From: Maribacter sp.
GTDB taxonomy: Bacteria > Bacteroidota > Bacteroidia > Flavobacteriales > Flavobacteriaceae
Assembly: GCA_011050675.1 (NCBI GenBank)
Contig: DRFI01000021.1
Coordinates: forward strand, 1-64,000
Direction of reading: 5' to 3'
DNA: 64,000 nt
Shown piece by piece: positions 43,377 to 51,737 of this stretch. A program made the position numbers and the translations under genes. Positions within the stretch are counted from its first letter, which is position 1, and each line of letters begins with the position of its first letter. The notes beneath the pieces are model-generated. The model saw only the letters and a list, made by a program, of their open reading frames with translations. It was not told the origin of the DNA and did not search any database.

Positions 43377-43426
43377 CACTATCTAAACCATAAAAAAAGA
43401 CTGACACTATCTAAACCATAAAAAAA
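43371..43426 (+). repeat. Perfect 28-bp tandem duplication across the GH20 stop codon
   Basis: The 28-base unit beginning GACTGACACTATC and ending in seven A occurs at 43371-43398 and 43399-43426 without a mismatch. The first copy contains the TGA stop (43374-43376). The second leads straight into the terminator. Confidence 0.95.
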
Positions 43427-43456
43427 GCCTTGATTTAAAAATCAAGGCTTTTTTTA
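43421..43456. terminator. Bidirectional terminator between GH20 and response regulator genes
   Basis: GCCTTGAT (43427-43434) and ATCAAGGC (43441-43448) with flanking A and T runs form a strong hairpin with poly-U on either strand. It separates the convergent GH20 and response regulator genes. Confidence 0.92.
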
Positions 43457-43458
43457 TG

Positions 43459-43839
43459 CTACATTTTTTTAACTTTCAAGTTAGAGAGTAATGTATTTAA
43501 CACATCAAAATTCACTGGCTTTTCCATATAATCTAGGATACTATCATATATATCTACCTTTTTCCTGTCTTCAATTCTTGCGGATGAAGTAGCTATTATT
43601 ATTGGTACGTTGGGGCATAAATTTAACCTTGCTTTAGCGTCAAGAAAATCCCAACCATCCAATACAGGCATATTAAGATCCAGTAAGATTAAATCAGGAC
43701 AAGTGTTATTATTTAAATAGTCTATACCTTCTTGACCGTTAAGTGCTATGTCAATGTTCTTATATCCAAATTTCTCAAGATTTGTTTTGGTTATGAAATT
43801 AGTAATTTCATCATCTTCTATTAATAGTATTTTTATCAT
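43459..43839 (-). CDS. Single-domain response regulator, partner of the PAS kinase
   Basis: A 126-residue receiver without output domain. IEDDE (residues 8-11) forms the acid pocket, Asp54 in LLDLNMP is phosphorylated, and the switch residue is in IATSSA with Lys in MEKPVN. Encoded 26 bases downstream of the PAS kinase on the same strand, which is therefore the likely partner. The final output must come from another protein. Confidence 0.94.
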   Translation of the reverse strand: MIKILLIEDDEITNFITKTNLEKFGYKNIDIALNGQEGIDYLNNNTCPDLILLDLNMPVLDGWDFLDAKARLNLCPNVPIIIATSSARIEDRKKVDIYDSILDYMEKPVNFDVLNTLLSNLKVKKM

Positions 43840-43865
43840 GATTAGTAAGTTTTAGCAGTTAATTC

Positions 43866-44957
43866 TTATTTAAATTGGATTATAAATTCGGTTCCTTTAT
43901 TGATTTTACTATTAACATTAATTTCACCTCCATTTCTATTAATAACAGAGTGTATAATATATAGACCTATACCTAAGCCTTCTACATGAGTATGCATACG
44001 CTTAAAAAGTCCGAAAATTTTATCAGCTAAATTCTGTTCAAAACCCAATCCATTATCCTTAAAAAAAAAGGTTGTTTTACCATCTATTACTTTTGTTGTA
44101 ATCTTAATGCTAAGTTTTCTATTGGGATGCCTGTACTTTAATGTATTTGACATTAGGTTTTGAATGATAATTTCTAATTGATCAGGATTGTAATTAATCT
44201 TTGGGCAACTAGAAAAATCCTCTTTTATGATTGTTCTACCTTCAATAATTTCTTGGCAATATGCTGCCCTAATTTTGCTGACGACTTCAGAAAAAACCAT
44301 CTCCTCCTTATCATCACTGAAATTAGATTTTATAGCAATAACTTCATTTAAAGCCCTAATCTTGTCACACATTACTTTAGCTACAACCTTCATCTTTTCA
44401 ACAATAGGCACATATTCATTAATGGTTAGACCTGAATCTGATATCATATGCAAAAGACTTTTAAGATTAGTCAGTGGAGCCCTCAAATCATGGGCGGCCG
44501 CATAAGAAAAATCTTCTAACTCTTTATTTTTTCTCTGTAAATTTTTATTGACTTCTCTCAGGGAAGTTTCTGTACTCTTTAATTTATCTATCGTGTTTAT
44601 TACATTCGTTACATCTAGAGTTGTAATCCCTAAATAATCACCAATTTTGAATGCCCTACTCATAAATCTAATCTCAGCATTCTCACCTTTAAAAATTAGC
44701 TCATCGAAACCAGTAGACACACCTGTTTTCAGTACATCTTTATAAGAATCATACCTTTCCGTTCCCTCTAAATAAGGGAATAGGTCCAATATATTCTTTC
44801 CAATAAAATTTTCTTTAACAACACCTATTGTTGTAACCGCAGCTTGGTTTACATCAACAAAATCCATATCTCGATTTAAAATAACAAAGGGGGAATATGC
44901 ATTTTCAAAAAATACCCCTTTTAAATCGTTATCAATTTTCGGTGCGTTACTCTTCAT
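43866..44957 (-). CDS. PAS-domain soluble sensor histidine kinase
   Basis: A 363-residue cytoplasmic kinase without membrane helices. A PAS domain (about 15-115) starts ENAYSPFVILNRDMDFVDVN, followed by a helical linker with an ELED-type coiled coil. The HisKA domain has the phosphoacceptor in YAAAHDLRAPLTNL (His156). The HATPase shows QNLMSNTLKYRHP, FFKDNGLGFEQN and GLGIGLYIIHSVI. The signal and target are unknown. It forms an operon with the following receiver protein. The upstream 225 bases up to the next gene hold only that gene's terminator. Confidence 0.95.
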   Translation of the reverse strand: MKSNAPKIDNDLKGVFFENAYSPFVILNRDMDFVDVNQAAVTTIGVVKENFIGKNILDLFPYLEGTERYDSYKDVLKTGVSTGFDELIFKGENAEIRFMSRAFKIGDYLGITTLDVTNVINTIDKLKSTETSLREVNKNLQRKNKELEDFSYAAAHDLRAPLTNLKSLLHMISDSGLTINEYVPIVEKMKVVAKVMCDKIRALNEVIAIKSNFSDDKEEMVFSEVVSKIRAAYCQEIIEGRTIIKEDFSSCPKINYNPDQLEIIIQNLMSNTLKYRHPNRKLSIKITTKVIDGKTTFFFKDNGLGFEQNLADKIFGLFKRMHTHVEGLGIGLYIIHSVINRNGGEINVNSKINKGTEFIIQFK

Positions 44958-45132
44958 TTTTCTTGAGTTTTTAAATATTCATCAAAATTTCTATAGTACT
45001 AATTTGAAGTGTTTTACATAAATTTTATTTTAATAACTGATGATTGAAAGAAAGCTACCGATGAAATACACTAAACTATAGATGAACATCACCCAAATAG
45101 TTAAGAAATAGAGTTTTTATGAAGATTTAAAC

Positions 45133-45161
45133 CAAAAAAAAAGCCCCAAAAGGGCTTTTTT
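45133..45161 (-). terminator. Terminator of the ruvX-def-DUF5606 operon
   Basis: AAAAAAGCCC and GGGCTTTTTT pair around a 5-base loop, with A and T runs on both sides. On the minus strand it lies about 22 bases after the DUF5606 stop. Confidence 0.85.
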
Positions 45162-45182
45162 ATATTCTACTTAACTTAAATA

Positions 45183-45611
45183 CTATTCCTCTTCAGAGGC
45201 TTCTTCCTTTTCTACTTCTTCACTAGAAAAATCAGTTATTTTATTATCAGTCAATATATTATACCACTGAATAACTTTTTTGATATCACTTACATAAACA
45301 CGGTCTTCATCATAATTAGGCAACACTTCAAAGAAGTATTCTTCTAATTTAATTTTCTCTTCTTTATGCCCTACTGATGTTTTACCACCATTTTCCTTTT
45401 CTTGAATTTTTTTAAATACATCTCTTAAAGGCACTTCCTCCTCTAGAGTATAAATAGCTATTTCAGACAAGACACTTACACTGCTACGTAAACTTACAGT
45501 TATCCTTTTTCCGTCTAACAAAGACTCAGCCACAAATCCTGTTCTAGTTTGCGTAATTAATTTATATAAACCTGGTTTTCCTGCAACGGATAAAATTTTC
45601 TCTAACCCCAT
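45183..45611 (-). CDS. DUF5606 family protein
   Basis: A 142-residue cytoplasmic protein. The N-terminal 50 residues form a small beta domain (LSVAGKPGLYKLITQTRTGF then VAESLLDGKRITV). A charged middle with many Lys follows, then a helical segment (IKLEEYFFEVLPNYDEDRVY) and an acidic tail of Glu/Ser. It is conserved in Bacteroidota and normally sits beside def. The function is unknown. It is third in the ruvX-def operon. Confidence 0.85.
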   Translation of the reverse strand: MGLEKILSVAGKPGLYKLITQTRTGFVAESLLDGKRITVSLRSSVSVLSEIAIYTLEEEVPLRDVFKKIQEKENGGKTSVGHKEEKIKLEEYFFEVLPNYDEDRVYVSDIKKVIQWYNILTDNKITDFSSEEVEKEEASEEE

Positions 45612-45672
45612 AAACTCATTTAAAATTTTAAGTGGACAAATATTACACTTTTCTATTAATTATAGAGGCATT

Positions 45673-46263
45673 TTAACGCCCTTTTTTCATTGCCGGAAAT
45701 TTCATGCGATAGTCTACGCTTATTTTTCCTTTAGATATATTGGTTAATCTACCTTTTAACATTCGTTTTTTAAGAGCGGATAATTTATCTGTAAACAAGA
45801 TACCTTCTATATGATCGTATTCGTGTTGAATTACCCTTGCCAATAAACCATCAAAAGTTTTTACATACTCTTTAAAATTCTCATCTAAATAAGTAATCTT
45901 AATAGTACCTTTTCTGCTTACGTCTTCACGAACATCTGGTATACTTAAACAACCTTCGTTAAAAGCCCATTCTTCGCCGGTTTCTTCTTCAATGTATGCG
46001 TTAATGAACACTTGTTTAAATCCGTCAAGTTGCTTTTGCTCATCTACAGTTAAATCTTCATCTCCAGAAAAAGGTGTGGTATCTACTAAAAATATACGAA
46101 TTGGCAACCCTATTTGAGGAGCTGCAAGACCTACACCACTAGCATTATACATGGTCTCCCACATGTTAGAAAGCAAATCATTCAGTTTAGGATAATCTTT
46201 ATCAATATCATCCGCAACTTTTCGTAATACGGGATCACCGTATGCAATAATGGGTAAAATCAT
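45673..46263 (-). CDS. def: Peptide deformylase
   Basis: A 196-residue Fe/Zn enzyme that removes the formyl group from the N-terminal Met of new proteins. Motif 1 is GVGLAAPQIG, motif 2 EGCLSIPDVR with the metal-binding Cys, motif 3 QHEYDHIEG with both His and the catalytic Glu. An additional segment (about 75-100, EDLTVDEQKQLDGFK) is a Bacteroidota-type insertion. It directly abuts ruvX with no gap and is followed by the DUF5606 gene after 61 bases. Confidence 0.98.
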   Translation of the reverse strand: MILPIIAYGDPVLRKVADDIDKDYPKLNDLLSNMWETMYNASGVGLAAPQIGLPIRIFLVDTTPFSGDEDLTVDEQKQLDGFKQVFINAYIEEETGEEWAFNEGCLSIPDVREDVSRKGTIKITYLDENFKEYVKTFDGLLARVIQHEYDHIEGILFTDKLSALKKRMLKGRLTNISKGKISVDYRMKFPAMKKGR

Positions 46264-46674
46264 TTATAATGTCTTTAAAAAATCTTGTAATATAATAGTT
46301 GCACTGATCTCATCTATCAATGCCTTGTTTTTTCGTTGTTTCTTTTTCAATCCACTATCCAACATGGTTTGAAATGCCATTTTAGATGTAAAGCGCTCGT
46401 CATGCCTTTTAATAGGAGTTGACGGAAATTTCTCTTTCAGTTTTTCCAAAAACGGAATTATGTATACTTCAGATTCAGAAGCGGTATTATTCATTTGCTT
46501 GGGCTCACCCACAACAATGGTTTCTACATTTTCCCTTGGAATATAATCTGTTAAATATGTAAAGATTTCTGAAGTGGCAACAGTTGTTAAACCGAAAGCT
46601 ATCATTTTCATGTCATCGGTAACTGCTAGACCAATACGTTTTTCTCCGTAATCAATTGCAAGAATCTTTCCCAA
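46264..46674 (-). CDS. ruvX: RuvX (YqgF) RNase H-fold nuclease
   Basis: A 136-residue protein of the YqgF/RuvX family, proposed to process Holliday junctions and the 5' end of pre-16S rRNA. The N-terminal catalytic Asp is in ILAIDYGEKRIGLAV. VGEPKQMNN and DERFTSKMA carry other acidic residues, and DEISATIILQDFL closes the fold. Encoded first in the ruvX-def-DUF5606 operon, with the start 93 bases from divergent dapD. Confidence 0.96.
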   Translation of the reverse strand: MGKILAIDYGEKRIGLAVTDDMKMIAFGLTTVATSEIFTYLTDYIPRENVETIVVGEPKQMNNTASESEVYIIPFLEKLKEKFPSTPIKRHDERFTSKMAFQTMLDSGLKKKQRKNKALIDEISATIILQDFLKTL

Positions 46675-46687
46675 ACTTAATTTTTGG

Positions 46688-46695
46688 CAAAAATA
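46688..46695 (-). promoter_or_regulatory. -7 promoter element for ruvX
   Basis: TATTTTTG on the minus strand matches TAnnTTTG and lies 13 bases before the ruvX start. The palindrome at 46717-46730 begins 21 bases further upstream, over the expected -33 region. Confidence 0.5.
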
Positions 46696-46716
46696 AAGGA
46701 TAATTTGTTATATGTG

Positions 46717-46730
46717 CCCATGCGCATGGG
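46717..46730. promoter_or_regulatory. Perfect 14-bp palindrome between ruvX and dapD
   Basis: CCCATGCGCATGGG is its own reverse complement and GC-rich in an AT-rich gap. It is almost centred between the two -7 elements (21 and 19 bases away), so it overlaps the expected -33 regions of both divergent promoters. Confidence 0.6.
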
Positions 46731-46749
46731 GAATTACTGTACTTCAACT

Positions 46750-46757
46750 TATATTTG
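46750..46757 (+). promoter_or_regulatory. -7 promoter element for dapD
   Basis: TATATTTG matches TAnnTTTG, 10 bases before the dapD ATG. The palindrome ends 19 bases upstream, where the -33 element is expected. Confidence 0.55.
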
Positions 46758-46767
46758 AGAAAATTTT

Positions 46768-47589
46768 ATGAAAATGACAGAATTAAGAGCACAAATAGAA
46801 AAAGCATGGGACAATAGAGACCTTTTGAAGGAATCTACGACCCAAGATACCATAAGAGAGGTCATTAACCTTTTAGATTTAGGAAAATTAAGATGTGCAG
46901 AGCCTACAGAAAATGGATGGAAAATTAACGAATGGGTAAAGAAAGCAGTAGTTATGTATTTCCCTATTCAGAAAATGGAAACTCTAGAGGCAGGTATTTT
47001 TGAATACCATGACAAAATGCCTTTGAAAAGAGGGTATAAAGAAAAAGGAATTCGTGTTGTACCAAATGCAGTAGCAAGACATGGCGCATATATTGCACCA
47101 GGTACTATTTTAATGCCTAGTTATGTAAACATTGGCGCTTATGTTGATGAAGGTACTATGGTAGATACTTGGGCTACTGTTGGTAGTTGTGCTCAAATAG
47201 GCAAAAATGTTCATTTAAGTGGAGGTGTTGGTATTGGCGGTGTACTAGAACCGTTACAAGCTTCACCTGTTATTATCGAAGATGGTGCTTTTATTGGTTC
47301 TCGTTGTATCGTAGTAGAAGGCGTTAGAATTGAAAAAGAAGCTGTACTAGGTGCAAATGTAGTTTTGACAATGAGCACAAAAATAATAGATGTAACTGGA
47401 GAAACACCAATTGAAACTAAAGGCCTTGTTCCTGCTCGTTCAGTAGTGATACCTGGTAGTTACACCAAAAAATTCCCTGCAGGTGAATTTCAAGTGCCTT
47501 GTGCATTAATTATAGGAAAGAGAAAAGAAAGCACAAATAAGAAAACATCACTAAACGATGCACTTAGAGAGTACGATGTTGCCGTTTAA
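46768..47589 (+). CDS. dapD: Tetrahydrodipicolinate N-succinyltransferase DapD
   Basis: A 273-residue enzyme of the succinylase branch of lysine and diaminopimelate biosynthesis. The N-terminal helical part is followed by a left-handed beta-helix with hexapeptide repeats (ARHGAYIAPGTILMPSYVNI, MVDTWATVGSCAQIGKNVHL, GGVGIGGVLEPL). The C-terminal FQVPCALIIGKR segment is typical. Full family length. A second Met two codons later could also start. Divergent from ruvX with a perfect palindrome between the two promoters; convergent with the glycosyltransferase gene, three bases between stops. Confidence 0.98.
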   Translation: MKMTELRAQIEKAWDNRDLLKESTTQDTIREVINLLDLGKLRCAEPTENGWKINEWVKKAVVMYFPIQKMETLEAGIFEYHDKMPLKRGYKEKGIRVVPNAVARHGAYIAPGTILMPSYVNIGAYVDEGTMVDTWATVGSCAQIGKNVHLSGGVGIGGVLEPLQASPVIIEDGAFIGSRCIVVEGVRIEKEAVLGANVVLTMSTKIIDVTGETPIETKGLVPARSVVIPGSYTKKFPAGEFQVPCALIIGKRKESTNKKTSLNDALREYDVAV

Positions 47590-47592
47590 TTT

Positions 47593-48627
47593 TTAAACCA
47601 ATTCAACTACTTTTTTTATAGCTTGAGAAAGGTAATGTCCAGAGGCAACTTTTGACTTTACCTTTTCTACATTAGAAATCATAGTAGCATACGCTTTAGG
47701 ATCAAGGTTTGCTAATGCATCATCCAATTCATCTAAAGAATTTAAGGTAATACCAATTTGTTCCTTTTCAATGAATTTAGCTATAGCAGCTTTTTTCCAA
47801 ACAATAACAGGTAGTCCGCACAGAAGATATAAAGATGTTTTGTGCGGATTATTATATAACAGGTACTTTCCAAAATCCCCTGAACATTCATTCAGTGCGT
47901 TACCGTTCCAAATTAATCCAAAAGAACCTTCTATTTCATCAATAACCTCGTCAGGTGAAAAAACACCTTGATAGTCTATAATAGAATTGGTCTGTTCAAC
48001 ATCAGCTTCATTAAAACCATTACCATAAAGTTTCAATTTATAATTAGAGGGTTTCAAGTTATCCATACTATATAAAAACTCACTCTTCTCTTTTCCTAAA
48101 CCACCAGCAAATACCACATTAAATGGATTTGATACCATGGCATGCTTATCACTTGCATGTATATAATCAAATAATTCTAGAGTAACCAATTGTGCTGAAC
48201 AACCATTTTCTTGAAACCACTTTTTCATGGATTCGTTATGAACGATAATGAAATCTGCTTTATTAAATTTCGCTACTTCACCTTTCAAATTAGTAGACTT
48301 ACCCATCAAAAATTTTACATCATGTATAATAATAACAAGTGTGCATTTCTTTAAAGAGACTATGTTAGTTATGTATCCAAAAAACTTACTTAGTGGATAT
48401 TGCATACAGAAAACAGACTTTCTTGGTAGCAGAAGCAATCCTTTGGTAATACCGAAAAAACTAATAACAGCACCTAATGCAGAACTTGGATGATTACTTT
48501 GTTTAAAACCTAAATTCTTAAACCCATTCTTTTCTAAAACAGTCTCACAATCCATTTTTGGCTTAGATGCTGCATTCTTTGAAAACTTATAATTTCTAGA
48601 AATATAAAAGTGCTTTTCAGAACTCAT
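47593..48627 (-). CDS. Glycosyltransferase, galactofuranosyltransferase-like
   Basis: A 344-residue GT-B type protein related to the galactofuranosyltransferase/GT4-like group. Family-like pieces are CMQYPLSKFFGYITN, VIIIHDVKFLMG, the FVIHNESMKKWF-type linker and FDYIHAS near the domain junction, and the C-terminal nucleotide-binding segment with FGLIWNGNALNECSGDFGKY and LPVIVWKKAAIAKFIEKEQ. It is divergent from the UDP-galactopyranose mutase gene, which would make UDP-galactofuranose for it. The assignment as a Galf transferase rests partly on that neighbour. The start codon lies in an inverted repeat. Confidence 0.82.
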   Translation of the reverse strand: MSSEKHFYISRNYKFSKNAASKPKMDCETVLEKNGFKNLGFKQSNHPSSALGAVISFFGITKGLLLLPRKSVFCMQYPLSKFFGYITNIVSLKKCTLVIIIHDVKFLMGKSTNLKGEVAKFNKADFIIVHNESMKKWFQENGCSAQLVTLELFDYIHASDKHAMVSNPFNVVFAGGLGKEKSEFLYSMDNLKPSNYKLKLYGNGFNEADVEQTNSIIDYQGVFSPDEVIDEIEGSFGLIWNGNALNECSGDFGKYLLYNNPHKTSLYLLCGLPVIVWKKAAIAKFIEKEQIGITLNSLDELDDALANLDPKAYATMISNVEKVKSKVASGHYLSQAIKKVVELV

Positions 48628-48655
48628 TCGATGATTAGTTATGGTTTATCGAATG
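48625..48655 (-). promoter_or_regulatory. Inverted repeat overlapping a glycosyltransferase start codon
   Basis: CATTCGAT (48625-48632) and ATCGAATG (48648-48655) are perfect 8-base arms with a 15-base loop. In the minus-strand transcript the second arm contains the AUG, so a hairpin would hide the start codon. Confidence 0.4.
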
Positions 48656-48745
48656 CAAGTTTAAGGTTCTTCTGTCACAATTAAAACACTCTTAATATAT
48701 ACTTTATCAAAATATATTCTATTCAATAAATATATTTTCAAACCT

Positions 48746-48753
48746 TATCTTTG
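48746..48753 (+). promoter_or_regulatory. -7 promoter element for glf
   Basis: TATCTTTG fits TAnnTTTG and ends 18 bases before the ATG at 48772. It contains the TTG of a possible upstream start, which is therefore unlikely to be translated. Confidence 0.6.
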
Positions 48754-48771
48754 ACCTCCAAAATAAATAGA

Positions 48772-49884
48772 ATGCCGTCAACTAAAAAATATGATTTTCT
48801 CATTGTAGGTGCAGGGCTTTACGGAGCAGTGTTTGCCCACGAAGCTAAAAAAAATGGAAAATCTTGTTTAGTTGTAGATAAAAGAGAACATATTGGTGGC
48901 AATACTTTTTGTAAAAAAATTGAAGACATTAATGTGCATGCTTATGGCGCACATATATTTCATACTAACGACAAGAAAATTTGGGATTACGTAAATGATT
49001 TTGTCCCTTTTAATAGATACACTAACTCTCCTGTTGCCAATCATAAAGGTTCTCTATACAATTTACCTTTTAACATGAATACTTTCTACCAATTATGGGG
49101 TGTTAAAACACCAGCCGAGGCAAAAGCTATAATTGAAGAGCAAAGTAAAAAGTATCAAAAAAATAACCCTCAAAATTTAGAAGAGCAGGCATTATCGCTT
49201 GTTGGGGAAGATATTTATTACAAGCTGATAAAAGGATATACGGAAAAACAGTGGGGAAGAAAAGCTACAGAATTACCTTCATTTATTATTAAACGATTAC
49301 CCTTACGCTATACTTTCGATAACAACTATTTTAATGACAGTTACCAAGGAATACCAATTGGCGGCTACAACGAACTCTCTGGCGGGCTATTAGAAGGTAT
49401 AGATGTACAGCTTGGAGTTGATTATTTTAAAGACAAAATTGCTTTGGACAGCATGGCCAGCAAAACCGTATTCACCGGAAAAATAGATGAATACTACAAT
49501 TACGAATTTGGAAAATTAGAATATCGCGGATTACGCTTTGACCATGAAATCTTAGATGTTGAAAATTACCAAGGCAATGCAGTAATTAATTATACAGAAG
49601 CAGAAATACCATACACAAGAATCTTAGAACACAAGCATTTTGAGTTTGGTAAGCAGAAAAAAACAGTGATTACGAAGGAATACCCATTAGAAGCTTCTAC
49701 AGAATTAGAACCGTATTATCCTATTAATGACGATAAGAACAATAACAGGTATTTACTGTATAAAAACAAGGCTTCCAACGACTTAGTTATCTTTGGCGGT
49801 AGACTTGCCGAGTATAAATATTATGACATGCACCAAGTCATTGGTGCAGCGTTAACAAAAACTAAAAAACTTTTTGATAATTGA
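48772..49884 (+). CDS. glf: UDP-galactopyranose mutase
   Basis: A 370-residue FAD enzyme that contracts UDP-galactopyranose to UDP-galactofuranose, the donor for galactofuranose in surface glycans. The dinucleotide-binding GAGLYGAVFAHEAKK is at the N-terminus, followed by DKREHIGGN, HAYGAHIFHT and FNRYTNSPVA. KGYTEKQWG and RLPLRYTFDNNYFND are conserved, and ends with the FGGRLAEYKYYDMHQ FAD-binding segment. The start is the ATG after the -7 element, not the upstream TTG. First gene of the surface-glycan patch on the plus strand. Confidence 0.97.
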   Translation: MPSTKKYDFLIVGAGLYGAVFAHEAKKNGKSCLVVDKREHIGGNTFCKKIEDINVHAYGAHIFHTNDKKIWDYVNDFVPFNRYTNSPVANHKGSLYNLPFNMNTFYQLWGVKTPAEAKAIIEEQSKKYQKNNPQNLEEQALSLVGEDIYYKLIKGYTEKQWGRKATELPSFIIKRLPLRYTFDNNYFNDSYQGIPIGGYNELSGGLLEGIDVQLGVDYFKDKIALDSMASKTVFTGKIDEYYNYEFGKLEYRGLRFDHEILDVENYQGNAVINYTEAEIPYTRILEHKHFEFGKQKKTVITKEYPLEASTELEPYYPINDDKNNNRYLLYKNKASNDLVIFGGRLAEYKYYDMHQVIGAALTKTKKLFDN

Positions 49885-49997
49885 ACGCAACCATTCTAAA
49901 AAACATGCTCTTATAATCTGAACGGCTATATACAATTGAATTTCGAATGTGTAAGAATTTTACTTCTTAATACAATTTTTTAATTCTTTTTTTGTTA

Positions 49998-50005
49998 TAA
50001 CTTTG
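49998..50005 (+). promoter_or_regulatory. -7 promoter element for the GT2 gene at 50044
   Basis: TAACTTTG matches TAnnTTTG and lies 38 bases before the ATG. No good -33 TTG is visible. Confidence 0.45.
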
Positions 50006-50043
50006 TTCGCTCCGATTAGAGCAAACCTATCAAATTGGATTGT

Positions 50044-50838
50044 ATGATTACCAAAAAAGAACAACTTACCGCATTAGTAATTACGTTTAACGAAATAGGG
50101 TACATTGAAAAGTGTATTGATTCTGTTTCATTTGCTGATGAAATTATTGTTGTTGATTCTTTTAGTACAGACGGAACCTATGAATATCTAAAGGACCATC
50201 CGAAACTAAAAGTCATTCAAAATCCGTTTGAGAATTTTACCGCTCAGAAATCATTTGCCTTAAAACAAGCTACAAATGATTGGGTTTTATTTTTAGATGC
50301 CGATGAAATTGTTTCTGATGCATTACAAAATGAAATTTCAGAAACTGTAGCAAGCGATACCGATATCTCTGCATTTTGGTTTTATCGCCAGTTCATGTTC
50401 CAAAATGAAAAATTGAACTATAGCGGATGGCAGACCGATAAAAATTATAGACTTTTTAGAAAGAGTAAAGCTGTTTTTTCTGATTGCAAGATAGTTCATG
50501 AAACATTAGACGTTGACGGAACATCTGGTATACTAAAGGAAAAATTAACTCATTACTGTTATAAAAATTACGATGACTACAAGGGTAAAATGTTGAAGTA
50601 TGGTCGTTTAAAGGCTATAGAATCTTTTTATAAAGAAAAGAGCTTTACCTATGTAATGATGGTTTTAAAAACCAGTTGGAAATTTTTTAACCATTACATT
50701 TTACGTCTTGGTATTTTAGATGGTAAGAAAGGTTTTATTATTTGTTATTTAAATTCATTGGGTGTTTTAGAACGCTACAATGAACTTAAAAGACTTGAGC
50801 ATAAAAACGAGCTAGCCTATTACTTGGTAATGCCGTAA
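50044..50838 (+). CDS. GT2 glycosyltransferase, WaaE/KdtX-like
   Basis: A 264-residue soluble family 2 glycosyltransferase of the lipopolysaccharide core type. The start is set at ATG 50044 (MITKKEQLTALVITFNE). The GT-A motifs are LVITFNEIGYIEKCIDSV, VVDSFSTDGT and FLDADEIVS. GWQTDKNYRLFRK and IVHETLDVDG are features of WaaE-like transferases. The C-terminus is amphipathic and may touch the membrane. It overlaps the convergent GT2 gene by 19 bases. Confidence 0.93.
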   Translation: MITKKEQLTALVITFNEIGYIEKCIDSVSFADEIIVVDSFSTDGTYEYLKDHPKLKVIQNPFENFTAQKSFALKQATNDWVLFLDADEIVSDALQNEISETVASDTDISAFWFYRQFMFQNEKLNYSGWQTDKNYRLFRKSKAVFSDCKIVHETLDVDGTSGILKEKLTHYCYKNYDDYKGKMLKYGRLKAIESFYKEKSFTYVMMVLKTSWKFFNHYILRLGILDGKKGFIICYLNSLGVLERYNELKRLEHKNELAYYLVMP

Positions 50839-51638
50839 AAAGTCCACACGCTTTTTTCCTTTTTAGTAGCATTTCTTATTCCCACATTTTTAGCAATAGA
50901 TTCTGGTGTCTTATACCCTCTTTTATGGTCTAAGTGTACACATACAGCACTATAACGTAGTTGTTTAGATTTTAAGCCGAAGTTAAAAAGACGTTCTCCC
51001 AATTCTCTATCTTGACCACCATACTGCATGCGTTCGTCAAATCCGTTTACATTTTCTATATCCTTTTTCCAACCAGAAGAGTTATGTCCGTTCCAACTAG
51101 CATTGGTAGGTGTCACCCAATTTAGGATTTTAGAAATAAAACCTTGGGCAGTCAATTTATTGTTCTTGAATGTCTGTGGAATTCCTTTTTCTTTCAACCA
51201 TTGAATATTAAAACAGCGTTGCTTTTCAATATCATCTAGTGTAATCAATTTAGAAATGTTCATAGGCAACATATAATACCCTCCCGATATAAAATAGTCT
51301 GGTTCTTTATTTATATAATGCACTTGAACAAAATCTTCTCTGGGGATGCAATCCCCATCTGTCATAATTATATAATCTGCTGAACAAGCAGTAACCGCTT
51401 TATTAAGTATTCTAGATTTCTGAAAACCATCATCCTCTTGCCAAACATGTACAATTGGGTAATGTACCTTCTCTGCCATTTCTGCAAGTAATTCTTTGGT
51501 AGGTGCTTTTGAGCCATCATCGGCAATAACAACTTCAAAGTCCTTGAAAATTTGTTGCTCAAAACCCCAAAGTACCTTCCGTAACCACTCTTCGGCATTA
51601 TATGTACTAACTATGATACTTATTTTAGGAATCTCCAT
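50820..51638 (-). CDS. GT2 glycosyltransferase
   Basis: A 272-residue family 2 glycosyltransferase resembling the N-terminal catalytic part of chondroitin/hyaluronan-type polymerases and galactosyltransferases. The start giving MEIPKISIIVSTYNAEEWLR is chosen over an ATG four codons earlier. The GT-A motifs are IIVSTYNAEEWL, VVIADDGSKAPT and the metal-binding MTDGDCIPRED. YGGQDRELGERLFNFGLK with the ED-type catalytic acid is present. No membrane helix. It belongs to the glycan patch and is convergent with the preceding GT2 gene. Confidence 0.92.
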   Translation of the reverse strand: MEIPKISIIVSTYNAEEWLRKVLWGFEQQIFKDFEVVIADDGSKAPTKELLAEMAEKVHYPIVHVWQEDDGFQKSRILNKAVTACSADYIIMTDGDCIPREDFVQVHYINKEPDYFISGGYYMLPMNISKLITLDDIEKQRCFNIQWLKEKGIPQTFKNNKLTAQGFISKILNWVTPTNASWNGHNSSGWKKDIENVNGFDERMQYGGQDRELGERLFNFGLKSKQLRYSAVCVHLDHKRGYKTPESIAKNVGIRNATKKEKSVWTFYGITK

Positions 51639-51737
51639 ACTGCATTTCAAATTACTGCAAAAATATAAAACTCTTATCTATCTTTGAATTAGAATAGACA
51701 GTCTTCAATATTAAAAGACAAATTACAGCATTGTAAA

